Of a stretch of 64,000 nt of DNA, positions 1-11,300 are shown in pieces (within the stretch, counting starts at the first letter, position 1; each line of letters starts with the position of its first letter). This DNA comes from Struthio camelus. Its lineage: Eukaryota; Chordata; Aves; Struthioniformes; Struthionidae. Under the pieces are notes generated by a model that ran no database searches, had not been told where the DNA came from, and saw only the letters and a list, made by a program, of their open reading frames with translations. Made by a program: the position numbers and the translations under genes. Location: NCBI RefSeq assembly GCF_040807025.1, contig NC_090952.1, positions 3,100,001 through 3,164,000 of the forward strand. Direction: 5' to 3'.

Positions 1-2433
1 TCGGGGCTGAAACCACTCGCCAGGGCCAAAACCACTTTGTCAGGGCTGAAAACACTCCGTCAAGCCTAAAACCACTGCGTCATGTCTGAAACCAGTCCCC
101 TGAGCCGAAAACCACTGCGTTGGGGCTGAAACCACTCCACCGAGCCTAAAACCAGTGCGTCGGGGCTGAAACCACTCCGCCGAGCCTAAAACCAGTGCGT
201 CGGGGCTGAAACTGCTCCGCCCGGGCCTAAAACCAGTGCGTCGGGGCTGAAACCGCTCCGCCCGGGCCTAAAACCATTCCACATGGGCTGAAACCACTCT
301 GCGACTCCTAAAACAACTCCATCAGGCGTAAAACCAATCCACCGATCCTAAAACCACTCCATCGGCGCTGAAACCACTCCGCCGAGCCTAAAACCAGTGT
401 GTCAGGCCAAAAACCACTCCACCAGGGCCAAAACCACTCCGCCGACATTAAAACCACTGCGCCAAGCCTAAAAGCACTCCGTCGGGGCTGAAACCGCTCC
501 GCCGAGCCTAAAACCACTGCGTCGGGGCTGAAACCACTCTGCCGAGCCTAAAACAACTCCGTCGAGGTAGAAACCATTCCGCCGAGCCAAAAACCAGTGC
601 GTCGGGGCTGAAACCACTCCATCAAGCTGAAAACCACTCCGTCGGGGCTGAAACTACTGCGTCAGGCCCAAAACAACTCCGTCAGGGCCAAAACCACTCC
701 ACCAGTGCTGAAACCACTCCGCCAAGCCTGAAACCACTCCGCCAGGCCGAAAACCACTCGGCTGACCTTAAAACCACTCCGCCGAGCCTAAAACCACTGC
801 GTCGGGGCTGAAACCACTCCGCCGAGCCTAAAACCACTGCGTCGGGGCTGAAACCACTCCGCCGAGCCTAAAACCACTGCGTCGGGGCTGAAACCACTCC
901 GCCGAGCCTAAAACCTCTCCGTCGGGGCTGAAAGCACTCCATCAAGCCTAAAACTGCTGCGTCGGGGCTGAAAACACTCCGTCAAGCCGAAAACCACTGC
1001 GTCGGGTCTGAAACCACTCCGCCAGGGCCAAAACCACTCGGCTGACCTTAAAACTACTCCATCATGCCTAAAACCACACCATTGGGGCTGAAACCACTCC
1101 GCTGAGCAGAAAAGCACTGCGTCGGGGCTGAAACCACTGCGCCAAGCCTGAAACCACTCCGTCGGGGCTGAAATCACTCCGCCGAGCCTGAAACCACTCC
1201 ACCGAGCCGGAAACCACTACGCTGACATTAAAACCACTCCGTCGGGGCTAAACCGCTCCGCCGAGCCTAAAACCACTGTGTTGGGGCTGAAACCGCTCCG
1301 CCGAGCCTAAAACCACTGTGTCGGGGCTGAAACTACTCCGTCGGGGACAAAACAACTCCGTCCGGGTCAAAACCACTCCATCAAGCATAAAACCAGTGCG
1401 TCAGGGCTGAAACCACTCTGCCTAGCCAAAAACCCCTCCATCGGGGCTGAAATCACTCCGCCGAGCCTAAAACCACTGCGTCAGGCTGAAAACCACTCCG
1501 TCGAGCCTGAAACCACCCCGCCCGGGCCGAAACCACTCTGCCAGGCCTGTAACCACTCCATCGGGGCCTGGAACCGCTCCGCTGAGCCTAAAACCACTCC
1601 GTTGTGGCCGAAACCACTCCGTCGGGGCTGAAAGCACTCTGTCAAGGCTACATCGCTCCGTCGGGGTCAAAACCGCTCCACTGGAGCAGGAGAACTCCAC
1701 TACAGCTGAAACCGTTCCATCGGGCCCCAGTCTGCTCCATCGGGCCCCAAACTGCTCCGTCGGGCCTCAATCCACTCCCTCAAGCTGAAAAGATCTCTGT
1801 CAGTCCTCACACTTCTCCGTCAAGCTCGAAACCACTCTATCATCACGTTCAAAACCACTCCGACAGGCCTGAAACCTCTCCATCAAGCTTGACACCACTC
1901 TTCCGGGCCCGACATCACCCCGCCTGGCCCAACACTGCTCCATCGGGCCCCACACTGCTCCGCCGGGCCCCACACTGCTCCGTGAGGCTCGACACCACTC
2001 CATTGTGCCCCAAACCGCTCCGCCGGGCCCCAAACCGCTCCAATGGGGCCCAGACTGCTCCGTCGGACCCCAAACCGCTCCATCAAGCTCGAAAGATCTC
2101 TGCCGGGCCTCGAACCGCTCCGATGGGGCCTGAAACCGCTACACTGGGGCCCAAAACCACTACACTGGGGCCGGAACCACTCTGAGCTGAAACCACTCCG
2201 TCGGGCCCGAAACTACTCCGTCGGGCCTGAAACCTCTCCGCTGGGCCCCACACCGCTCTGTGAAGCTCAACACCTCTCTGTCAGGCCCCACACCACTCCA
2301 GCGGGCCCCAAATCACTCCGTGAAGCTCGAAACCATTCCGTTGGGCCCCACGCTGCTCTGTGAAGCTCAAAACCACTCCTTCGGGCCCCAAACCTCTCCG
2401 TCAAGTTTGAAACCTCTCCGTCGGGCTCCACAC
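1..2433. repeat. Tandem satellite/minisatellite array, ~20-bp units in ~40-bp dimers
   Basis: The block is built of 20-bp units of two alternating kinds, AAACCACTCCGCCGAGCCTA and AAACCACTGCGTCGGGGCTG, giving a 40-bp dimer. It continues past the left edge. Units are regular to about 1640; after that they become diverged, with a core like CTCCGTCGGGCCCCAAACCG. Every unit carries an A3-A5 tract, so short A-tracts recur about every 20 bp within GC-rich DNA. Known bird heterochromatin repeats (for example the ~41-bp microchromosome families and the 21-bp W-chromosome families) have the same general design, but I cannot assign this array to a named family. Both strands show long open frames because 20 is not divisible by 3 and the unit lacks stops; these are not genes. 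Confidence 0.93.
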
Positions 2434-2796
2434 TGTCGGGGGCGTTGTGTACCAGAAGAGGATTAGGAGCAGCAACGAAGTATTCTCTCAGTGCCACAAG
2501 CCCTGGGAAAGTGCGCCTAACATGAAGACTTGAGTCAGTGCCAAGACGGACGGGGGCGCGTGAGCTATGCCAGCGCAGATATTGAAACCAGGGCAAGGAC
2601 GTGAGAGAGAGAAGAGACTCTCGATGCAGAGCGCGGCTTGTAGCAATGTAGCAAAGTAACTTTAATCTGTGAACACAGCTGTGTTCTCACACGATAAGGT
2701 GTATGTTCTCACATAATAAGGTATATAAGAGAGGATGGAATATGAAATAAACAATCTTGCTTCACTACACGCAAGGTTCGTGCCTCAATCCCCACA
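2434..2796 (+). repeat. 5' LTR of the provirus
   Basis: 363 bp, beginning TGTCGGGGGC and ending CCCACA. A TATA-like box (TATATAA) lies at 2722-2728 and a polyadenylation signal AATAAA at 2746-2751, so R/U5 is short. Every base matches the 3' LTR at an offset of 5520 except the first, which is T here and C there. The left edge abuts the satellite array directly, and the first two bases could equally belong to the array. Confidence 0.95.
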
Positions 2797-2798
2797 AA

Positions 2799-2816
2799 TG
2801 GTGCCCGAACAGAGAC
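2799..2816 (+). other. Retroviral primer-binding site, tRNA-Lys type
   Basis: TGGTGCCCGAACAGAGAC lies two bases after the LTR end. It matches the 3' end of tRNA-Lys3 complement except at two positions. A splice donor (GAAG followed by GTAAGT at 2896) sits between this site and the gag start at 2912, as expected for making spliced env mRNA. Confidence 0.85.
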
Positions 2817-2911
2817 TTGAAGAGGGAAATCCGGTGGGGAGCCCAGCTGAACTCGAGAGGCTGCGCAGCATTTTTTTCAATTGCCTTCACGGAAGGTAAG
2901 TAGCTGGGAAC

Positions 2912-4484
2912 ATGGGGGATTCTGTATCAGTCGAATATAAATCTGTATACAAGGTTATGCAGCGTTTTTTAGAAAAACGACAAGTATCTGTAAAGGCAGA
3001 AAAATTAAAGGAGCTTTTAATTTTCATCTCAGCGCATGTTGAAGAAGCTAATACAAGTAATATATATAGTAAGGAGACTTGGGATACCATTGGGGTGTGT
3101 TTGTGGAACGCTGCAACCTCGGATGATCCCGTCGCCCCTTCCTTGTTAACGACCTGGCGACTTATATTTAATGCGTTAGATCAGAATCAACAGGAAAGTA
3201 TGCAGAAGGTGGCTAAGACACCATCTGCTCCTCCTGTGCGGAGCGGTGAATCTGCGGACTCATTTAACCCTGGCCCTGTAGACTCTGAAAAAGAACCAGA
3301 TTTATTTCCTCTGCAAACTCCTGAACCTGTTATATCAAAGCCAGTTGTTACACCTGTACCTCCAGTAGATCGGTGGAAAGAAGCGCAAGCTTAGGCATTG
3401 GCAGAAGGAGACCTGGAATGCCTTCAAGCCCTCCCGATGCCTGTCCTCCTGCGCGAAGGTCAAGCCCCCACCTGGGAAGGTTTTAATTTTAGTTTAATAA
3501 AGGAGCTGCGAAAAACTATCAAGGACTCTGGACTTAACTTTCTATGCGTGAGGCTTGATACAATCGGTTTTTAATAATATGATTTTAACACCTAATGACT
3601 GTCGTACGCTGGCTCAGCTTTTGTTGACCCCCCACGCAGTATATGTTATGGCAACAGGCGTGGCGGAATAATTGTGATCAAGCGGCTACAGCTAATTTAG
3701 ATTGGCAACAAGGGGATCCACTGTATGGAGTGGGTCCCGGGGTCCTTTTGGGCGAGGGTCCCTATCGGGAACAGACAGCGCCGCTGTGTCTTGTTTGAGA
3801 GGCGTTGGCGCAAAGCCAAGGAGAGGCATTAAGAGCCTTGTTAAACCTCCCTGATGAAAATGTCGCAAGTCATTTGCGACAGTCAAGCAGGGTGCTACTG
3901 AAAGCTATATGCAGTTTGTGGACTGCCTTAATACTGCATTAGAAAGGCAAGTGGACAATTCAGAAGCTCGAACAATTCTGTTAGAACAAATGGCAATTGC
4001 AAATGCTAATGTAGATTGCAAGAAAGCGCTTGATGCTCTGATAGCAGCGAAACCCACTGCAGGAATTCCAGAAATGGTAGAAGCGTGTAATGTTGTGGGA
4101 ACACAGACTTACCAACTGTCAGCTTTGTCTACCGCCTTTGCAGCGCTGAGTGCTGGGATTAGGTGTTTTTCGTGTGGTAACGTCAGACACATGAAAAAAT
4201 TTTGCCCCCGAAGTCCTCTAAAACGCCCTCGATGTAAGAGGGGCCGACATTACGCTAACCAGCGTCGATCTAAACATGATAAAACCGGTACGCCGCTCGG
4301 CACTCCACAACAGTCACGAAACGGGAAGAGGAGCGCCAGGGGCAGGGGCGCTCCGACAGCAAATCCCTCCTCAGCACCGGGAACCTGGGTCAGCAGCAGC
4401 AACGTTTTCGCTCCGCCTCGTGAGCCAGCACAAGCGGGAGCGCCGGCTGGGACTTGGCCACCTCCCAGTCCGTTTACCTCATAG
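2912..4484 (+). pseudogene. Broken gag (matrix, capsid remnants, nucleocapsid)
   Basis: The open frame at 2912-3394 (160 aa, starting MGDSVSVEYK) reads as a matrix domain followed by a proline-rich stretch, and ends at a TAG. After it, 3395-3908 contains capsid-like pieces in shifted frames with several stops. A second frame at 3909-4484 (191 aa) holds the capsid C-terminal region and one intact CCHC zinc knuckle (Cys86, Cys89, His94, Cys99 of that frame). A second knuckle just after it has lost cysteines and is degenerate. Gag is the virion structural polyprotein; with these breaks no full-length product is possible. The first frame starts 16 bp after the leader splice donor. Confidence 0.88.
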
Positions 4485-5138
4485 ACACAAAACCTGTAGC
4501 GGTTTCTACGGGGGTGTGTGGTCCTTTACCAGAAGGGAATGCTCTTCTTTTAGGGTGATCATCCACTACCCTGATGGGAGTTTTTGTCTTGCCAGGGGTT
4601 ATTGATGCTGATTATACAGGGGGGATTAAAATTATAATATGGACCCCTAATCCTCCTTGTTTTATCCCTGAAAAAACCCGCATTGCTCAATTAGTGTTTT
4701 TTTCCCACCATTTATAGTTCGGCAAGGCACGAGCCCATTAAAAAGGATCGGGGAACAGCAGGCTTTGGATCCACTGGACTTGCTCAGGTTTTCTGGGCTT
4801 CTACTATAACATTTCGACTGCCAGTAATTCAGTGTCAGATTCAGCATTCATCTACACAGCAAGTGACTTCTGTCCAAGGTCTACTTGGCAGAGGGGCGGA
4901 CGTTACTATTATTGCGGAAACCGATTGGCCTGCTGACTGGACATTGTCTCCTGCGGTAATGACGGTAACTGGTGTCGGCGGCCCGATAACCCCACGGCAG
5001 AGTACCGAATTTGTCACTATATCCGGCCCCGAACAGAGAACGGCAAACGTCAAACCTTATGTGTTACCTATACCAATTACGCTATGGGGTCGGGATGTTT
5101 TAATGCAATGGGGGATGGTTTTGCAAAATTTTCTTTAG
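4485..5138 (+). pseudogene. dUTPase and aspartic protease remnant (pro)
   Basis: Between 4490 and 4700 the sequence encodes dUTPase-like motifs, including a GVIDADYTG-type active-site segment, split across frames. The frame at 4863-5138 (91 aa) is a retroviral aspartic protease: VQGLLGRGADVTII near its start corresponds to the catalytic loop, and [11 protein letters not shown] near its end is a typical C-terminal segment. The catalytic Asp-Thr/Ser-Gly triad reads Gly-Arg-Gly here (residues 9-11 of the frame), so the active-site aspartate is absent. A dUTPase joined to the protease region is typical of betaretroviruses. Confidence 0.8.
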
Positions 5139-5850
5139 GGGCCACTGACCAGCAGCTTATCCCACAGATGACATGGCTCACGACATCTCCAGTCTGGGTG
5201 GATCAGTGGCCCCTAACACGGGAAAAGCTGCACCGTTTAAAAGAATTGGTTGATGAGCAATTACGGTTAGGCCATATAGTCCCTTCTCATAGTCCATGGA
5301 ATACCCTGGTGTTTGTGATAAAAAAAGAAATCAGGCAAATGGCGTCTACTCCAGGATTTACAGGCGATTAATGCTGTTTTGGAAGATAGGGGACCTTTAC
5401 AACAAGGTGTCCCTTCCCCTGCGACCATTCCGAGAGAACGGCCTCTAATGGTTATGGATTTAAAAGACTGGTTTTTTTTTTTTCACCATTCCAATCCATC
5501 CTGCCGATGCGGCTCATTTTGCTTTTTCTGCCCCTTCCCTCAATATGAGCGAACCTAGTCAGAGGTTTCATTGGACAGTTTTGCCACAGGGTATGAAAAA
5601 TAGTCCCACAACACGTCAGTGGTATGGAGCTCGAGCCCTTGTCCCGGTAAGAAAGAAATTTGGTAACTCCTTTATTTATCATTACATGGATGATATTTTA
5701 TTGGCAGCTTCAGGTGTTACTCTTTTACGTTTATTGTCTCAACAGGTTCAAAAAAGTCTAGCAGACTCTCTAACACTCTTTGGTTATTGCTCCAGAGAAA
5801 ATACAAATAGTAAGTCCGTGGCACTATTTGGGGTGGATCGTGGATAACAC
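5084..5850 (+). pseudogene. Reverse transcriptase remnant (pol, N-terminal part)
   Basis: The frame at 5084-5371 overlaps the end of the protease frame and carries the RT N-terminal region ([15 protein letters not shown], then a [10 protein letters not shown]-like motif). It is then frameshifted; the palm segment resumes at 5545-5847 with a PQGMKNSPT motif and an intact YMDD polymerase motif at 5683-5694. After about 5850 the thumb/connection and RNase H region is almost wholly missing, and within about 50 bp the sequence moves into the integrase zinc-binding domain. This is a large internal deletion. No active polymerase could be made from this copy. Confidence 0.88.
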
Positions 5851-5889
5851 TACTGCTAGGCCTCAACCTGTTAGCCTCAAAACCAATAT

Positions 5890-6663
5890 TAATACTTGAC
5901 TTTTATCATCAGAATGCCACGGCGTTACAATGCCAATTTCACCTTACGAAAGAACAGGCTCGCTCTCTTGTTCGGTCCTGTTCTTCTTGTCAACATCATT
6001 TTTTTACAGCCCTTGTACGGTACTAACCCTCGAGGTCTATTCTCTCAGGATTTATGGCAGACAGATGTTACTCACATCGCAGACTTTGGTGTTTTTCACT
6101 TTGTCCATCTTTCTCTGGACACCTATTCTAACTTACTGTTTGCCAGTGCTCATCGCGGAGAGCGCGCTCGAGATGTCTGCGCTCACTGGACGCAAGCTTT
6201 TGCTTTTATGGGTGTGCCTCGTACCGTTAAGACTGATAATGGTCCCGCATATGTCTCTGTGAAAATTCGCTCTTTTCTTCAAGCCTGGGGAATCCAGCAT
6301 CTAACTGGTATCCCCCACAACCCTACCGGGCAAGCTTTGATTGAATGTGCCCATAGTACTTTGAAACAAATGCTCTCAAAACAAAAAGGGGGAACCGAGG
6401 GGCGTGGGACTCCTCAAGAGAGAGTAGCAAAGGCCTTGTATGTCCTTAACTTTTTGAATCGGGTCCGTGATGAGCAGACCCCTGTTGCCTCCCATTTTAA
6501 CTCTTTTTCACACCTTCTTCCCTCAGGACAAGCACAGGTTATGGCCCGTGATCTGGACTCCGGCCAATGGAAAGGACCTCTTTCTCTGATAACTTGGAGG
6601 AGGGGGTTATGCTTGTGTTTCTCCAGGTTCCCAGCCTCGTTGGTTCCCTACTCGCTGTGTTAA
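5890..6663 (+). pseudogene. Integrase remnant with intact DDE core
   Basis: The N-terminal HHCC zinc-binding segment (two His, then a CSSC motif) is readable at about 5890-5990 but lies in a different frame from the rest. The main frame (5896-6663, 255 aa) carries the catalytic core from about residue 46. Its acidic triad is present as Asp57 (TDVTH), Asp114 (TDNGPAY) and Glu150, giving the diagnostic D-X35-E spacing. The C-terminal DNA-binding part follows and ends 72 bp before env. Integrase inserts proviral DNA into the host genome; here a frameshift separates the zinc domain from the core. Confidence 0.87.
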
Positions 6664-6735
6664 GCCCTAGGACGTACGACGCCAATTTCGTGGCGGAGAA
6701 TCTGAAGTAGTCCCGGTGTAATTCTGGGAGACAAT

Positions 6736-7937
6736 ATGTTACTTTTTGCAATAGCATGCTTTTGTGTTATATCTGGAGGAGCAATAGACGTAGGCAGAGG
6801 GATGTGGCCCTCTGTCTCCGAACGACCTAATCTTTGGGTAACTATAGGCAATGCTCCAGGACAGGACACTGTTTGCCTGTCTGTGGCTCCGGCTGCTAAC
6901 CCTTTTCAAACCTGTCTGGTGGGTCTTCCGACAGACGGAAAAGTATATCAAGTTTGTAATGGTACCCCTGCCGCCCTAATGGGCTGTAGTCGGTGGGGCG
7001 ATGTTTGGACGCCCTACCTACCGGTGTTACCTGGGGAACCACAAGAAATAGAGTTATTAGGTTCTGTACAAATGGCTCAGTGTATATATTTCCATTATAC
7101 AGGACCAAGTTCCTCTCAGAGGGGAATCACTGTTGTTAATGCTACCTTAGCTGTTTATCGCAACACAGCTCTATGGTGTAATGTAACTAGTACGAGCATT
7201 TCTAAATCCAGTAACGACCCTTTGAAAATTACCACAAGGGTTATTTTTAATCTGTGGCAATCGCGCCTGGCAGGGAATCCCATCTCGCGGCGCGGGTGGT
7301 CTGTGTACCGTAGGAGCATTGGGAATGTATCTGCCCGATTCTACAAAAACAACAAAATCGCACTAGACAGTCTACACATCTTTTTCAGAAGGATTGTAGA
7401 GACGATCTTACCTTCTGGAGCCCAGGAGAGATTATTACGGCATCCATTTTTACTCCTGGGGTCGCTGCTGCAAATGCTTTAGCAACCTTAAATAAATGAG
7501 GATGTCGGCTTGCCAAGCAGACTAATAATACTGCAACAGCACTGTCAGGGCTGCTTACCACTGTTGATTCTATAAGACATGCTACATTGCAGAATCGCGC
7601 AGCTATAGATTTTTTATTGTTGGCACATGGCCACGGGTGTGAGATGCTGGAAGGAACATGTTGCATGAACTTGTCAGAGCAGTCGGAATCTATTCACGAC
7701 AGTATATTGAGTTTGAAAGAGAGCGTAGCGAAGTTGAGGTTAGACGACAAGGACCGGCTGGAACGATTGTTCTCAGGATGGGGGATCACAGGGTGGTTAA
7801 CAACTATTGCGAAGAGTGGCTTGATTATATTGTTGGTAATCTTAGTCTGTTTGTGTCTGTTTCCCTGTCTTCTACAATGCGTGCAACGAATGATAGATGG
7901 CGCGCCTTCAAGCAACAAGCGTATGCAGCTTTGTTAA
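6736..7937 (+). pseudogene. Broken env (surface and transmembrane subunits)
   Basis: The frame at 6736-7482 (248 aa) starts with a hydrophobic signal-like segment (MLLFAIACFCVISGG), followed by a cysteine-containing surface-subunit domain with several N-glycosylation sites. It is interrupted around 7480-7590. The transmembrane subunit resumes at 7587-7937 (116 aa) with a conserved region containing a CX6CC motif (Cys18, Cys25, Cys26), a heptad-like stretch, a hydrophobic anchor at about residues 78-95 and a short tail. The CX6CC type of Env is found in gammaretroviruses, alpharetroviruses and type-D viruses, so this class II element has an Env of the covalently linked type. A frameshift or short loss separates the two subunits. 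Confidence 0.88.
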
Positions 7938-7940
7938 AAC

Positions 7941-7953
7941 AAAAAGGGGGAGA
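7941..7953 (+). other. Polypurine tract
   Basis: AAAAAGGGGGAGA lies directly before the 3' LTR. It is the expected primer site for plus-strand DNA synthesis. Confidence 0.85.
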
Positions 7954-8316
7954 CGTCGGGGGCGTTGTGTACCAGAAGAGGATTAGGAGCAGCAACGAAG
8001 TATTCTCTCAGTGCCACAAGCCCTGGGAAAGTGCGCCTAACATGAAGACTTGAGTCAGTGCCAAGACGGACGGGGGCGCGTGAGCTATGCCAGCGCAGAT
8101 ATTGAAACCAGGGCAAGGACGTGAGAGAGAGAAGAGACTCTCGATGCAGAGCGCGGCTTGTAGCAATGTAGCAAAGTAACTTTAATCTGTGAACACAGCT
8201 GTGTTCTCACACGATAAGGTGTATGTTCTCACATAATAAGGTATATAAGAGAGGATGGAATATGAAATAAACAATCTTGCTTCACTACACGCAAGGTTCG
8301 TGCCTCAATCCCCACA
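7954..8316 (+). repeat. 3' LTR of the provirus
   Basis: 363 bp, matching the 5' LTR at every position but the first (C instead of T). The TATA-like box is at 8242-8248 and AATAAA at 8266-8271. The flank after CCCACA is CTTGGGGGCAGC, which is not satellite and does not repeat the bases before the 5' LTR. Confidence 0.95.
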
Positions 8317-11300
8317 CTTGGGGGCAGCCAGTGTATGTTACTAGCATTAGTAAAGCCCTGGCAAGCTTATTTGTGAAGGTCTGAAATTTCTCTGGATATT
8401 TCCCCCCTCCCCAATAACATGGTTAAGTAGGTGTCCAAGTTAGGATAGGAACTTGGGATATCTTGATCCCCAGATCTTACCTTACACCTTTTCTTTTCAT
8501 TCTTCTTTCCCAAAACACACTGGATGCTTTTACAAAGCAGGGAAGATTCTTCATGCATTTTTTAAGGTAAAGATTGGGATGAGGTTACCAAATTTGTTAG
8601 TAAACCTTCAAATCAGGTTGTGCAGGGCCCTGAGGGCAGTAATAAGCTGTAATTACCCTGAGTAGCCTCACCTGCGACCCACTCCCACACACTCCCCATG
8701 GCCCAGGAGCCAATTTCTGCTCAGCCTGGGGCACCTACACCCTTCCTGAGCCATGGCAGAGCAGTCCCTACTCCAGCCCTGTTCCTGAATAGTGGTTTAT
8801 ATCTCCTGGGTTGATGATCTTGGTCCTGGCTTATTATCCTGTTTTTGCCTGGTGATGGCTGGGATGGGATCCACTGTGGTCGTGATGCTGCTGGTGTGGC
8901 CCAGGACTGATGGGACAGTGCCCTGTCAGTGGTCAGTGAGGGCATGGCCCAGCCTGGCCCGGCCCATGGACTCACCTGGAGCTCCCTGCCCTGTGTCCCG
9001 GGAGCAGCTGGCCCTCCCTGCCCCCTGGCAAGATTTGCTGGATTTCCCTGCTTTTAGCCCGGGGCAGATTCATTCTGCCGCCGGAAATGAGCCCCTTCTT
9101 CTCACCCGATTGGTTTCTCTACCCCCTTAACAAATTGCTAAGTATATGTAAATCACTGGACTAAGTCAAATAGTGATTTTGCAAAAGAAGGACATTTCTG
9201 TAGTTCGTAAATGTTTTGGCAGCTGTCCTTTGAGCAATACAACTTCCACCTTGTAGAAAATGGCTTGACTGAGAGGACCTCTTGGATCAGCTGAGTGGCA
9301 GTTAGGGAAATCAATAGCTTTGTAGCCCTTGTGACCAAATATATCGGCATTTGGCAACTATCACAAAATTGTTTCTTATTGCTCTGTTGTTTTTCTTTGC
9401 TCTTCTAGGAAAGCCTGTCTCTATGTTATTGTTAACTTTGAGGGGGATAGTTTGAGACACACAGAATAATAGTAAAAATGTTACCAATCCATAGGCATAT
9501 GGGACAAGATTACTTGCAGTCAGACTGGCCTGTGAATGGAAGGAATAGTAGAAACTGCCTATGTTCCCTAACACAACATCATATGAAAATTCACTGGTTT
9601 CTTTTAATACTAATCAATATGTGTTCATTAATGTTATTAGTAATAGTTCTCATTCTAATAGTAATCATTGTCTGTCATGGTTCGCACATGAACCAGTATA
9701 GCCAATAGTAAATTTTGTGCCATAAATGGAATACTTTTAAATGCGCTATCAAAGGATGTCCTGCCTTCTTGATACTAGCCTTTTCATGAGGTAATTTAAA
9801 ATCAAATCCAGAATAAGGATGAAGACCTTGCATGCTTTTATTGTACTTCTAAGGGGTAAATCTAGACTAGAGGGGTCTCAAGCATCCTGCCAAGCCCATA
9901 AACATGGTCAGCTTTGCACCAAACAAGAGGGAGCAAGTTTGCATGATTTGACTAGTGTTCTTTCATGTCAGGATTTGATTTGGCTGATGCCAAAGATAGA
10001 AAGATGCAAGTGCTGAGCAACTAGGGCTTTCCTTTGGAGTCTATCTAAGCATAAGTTTGTGTGGAGGCAGAGATTACATAAATGAGTGGGAGATGGGTAG
10101 TGTTATTTATGTTACAGGCTCATCCTGTATGTGTGAAGTGCTGGATGGAAATACTGAGATTTGGAAACCAGCTGCTGTATGTTCCTGCACTCTGGAAGCT
10201 GAGTGAGCTGGCCAGCAGGATTTGTCACTAGTCCTGAACATCATTTGACATTCTTCAGTCCCAGACAGCACACCATGACTGTCTGGGTTTCATCAAGATA
10301 TTTAAGAAGAAATAACATAATGTTAGAAAAGTCAGTGCTTAATATCCAAATCTGGTTCTGGAAAATATTTCCCACCTTTATGATGAGCCTGGGATTTGAT
10401 AATGGATGTACTTGAAGTATGCAGATTTGCAACCTAAACTGGCCATGTATGCTGCCACTGTCTGAGGAGAAATACCTGCCCTGTTAATCTTTCCTGCCTA
10501 TTTTAATACTGTCTCCCTAGAAACTTGTTTACAACCAAATAATCCATACAGAAATTACATGAGCTGGGTAATAATGCTCAGCAAACAGCATGACCTGAGG
10601 ATCAATGTCGCGATCTGGTCTCTAGGAAACTGCTTCTCCTCTACCTCATACTGCTGCTCTTTCTGAAGTGGGAGTCTGTGCTGCAGCAAATTGCCCATGG
10701 ACAATGAGGGATGAAAGGTATTAATAAGAATCTGGGCAGGCCGTAAAGACAGCACGCTGCTTGGGAAGCGGGTGCTGGTGTATCTTCACTAATAAACCAG
10801 GATTATTATCACACCAGGGGAGAGAAAGAGAACCCAAAGCAAAGGCATCTGATGTGAATTATTTCTCTGAGCCTACCGGAGCTGTCCATCTTCCCGAAGC
10901 ACTTGCTTCAACTAAGAGGTACATCCTGCCGACAGCCATTAATCCCATACGCTGCTGCCAGAAAGTTGATACTGGGCCGAGTCAAATATTTCTTGTGTCT
11001 GACGGTTTTTGTTTTTTCTCCTTTTTAATACTTGCTGTAATGAGCAAGAGCCCAGAAATGCTCAGAGTGCTTTCTGCAAAGTCCATGGACATGTGTGACA
11101 ATGCAAATAAACACAAAAGCCAGGGCAGCTTTTTCTTCACACAGGTTAAATTACCTCTTTTGGGTCCAAATACAAGCGCATAAATAAAGGAAAGAGTGAC
11201 AGCTGCTGAGCATTAGGACTGAACTACAGCAGTGCATGTGCCTACGGAAACTGTTTCTTACATGGTACTTTTCCTTCAGGGGAACAACTGGAACGTGTGT

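Larger units (their letters stand above)
2434..8316 (+). mobile_element. Endogenous class II (betaretrovirus-like) provirus, internally defective
   Basis: A full-layout provirus: LTR, primer-binding site, gag, dUTPase/protease, RT, integrase, env, polypurine tract, LTR. Class II assignment rests on the tRNA-Lys-type primer site, the dUTPase domain next to the protease, and the style of Gag and Pol. Env has a CX6CC transmembrane subunit, which is the gamma/alpha/type-D kind. The two LTRs match at 362 of 363 positions, so insertion or copying was recent, yet gag, pro and pol are interrupted many times and the RT connection/RNase H part is largely missing. No 6-bp target duplication is visible: CCACAC lies before the 5' LTR and CTTGGG after the 3' LTR. 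The element could have been moved in trans as a defective genome. Confidence 0.95.

Noticed and set aside
308-2596. Several long open frames on both strands with repeated SAEWFQPRRSGF-like or PSSLKPL-like peptides
   Set aside because: They are translations of the stop-free 20-bp satellite unit; the same peptide appears in many frames because 20 is not divisible by three.
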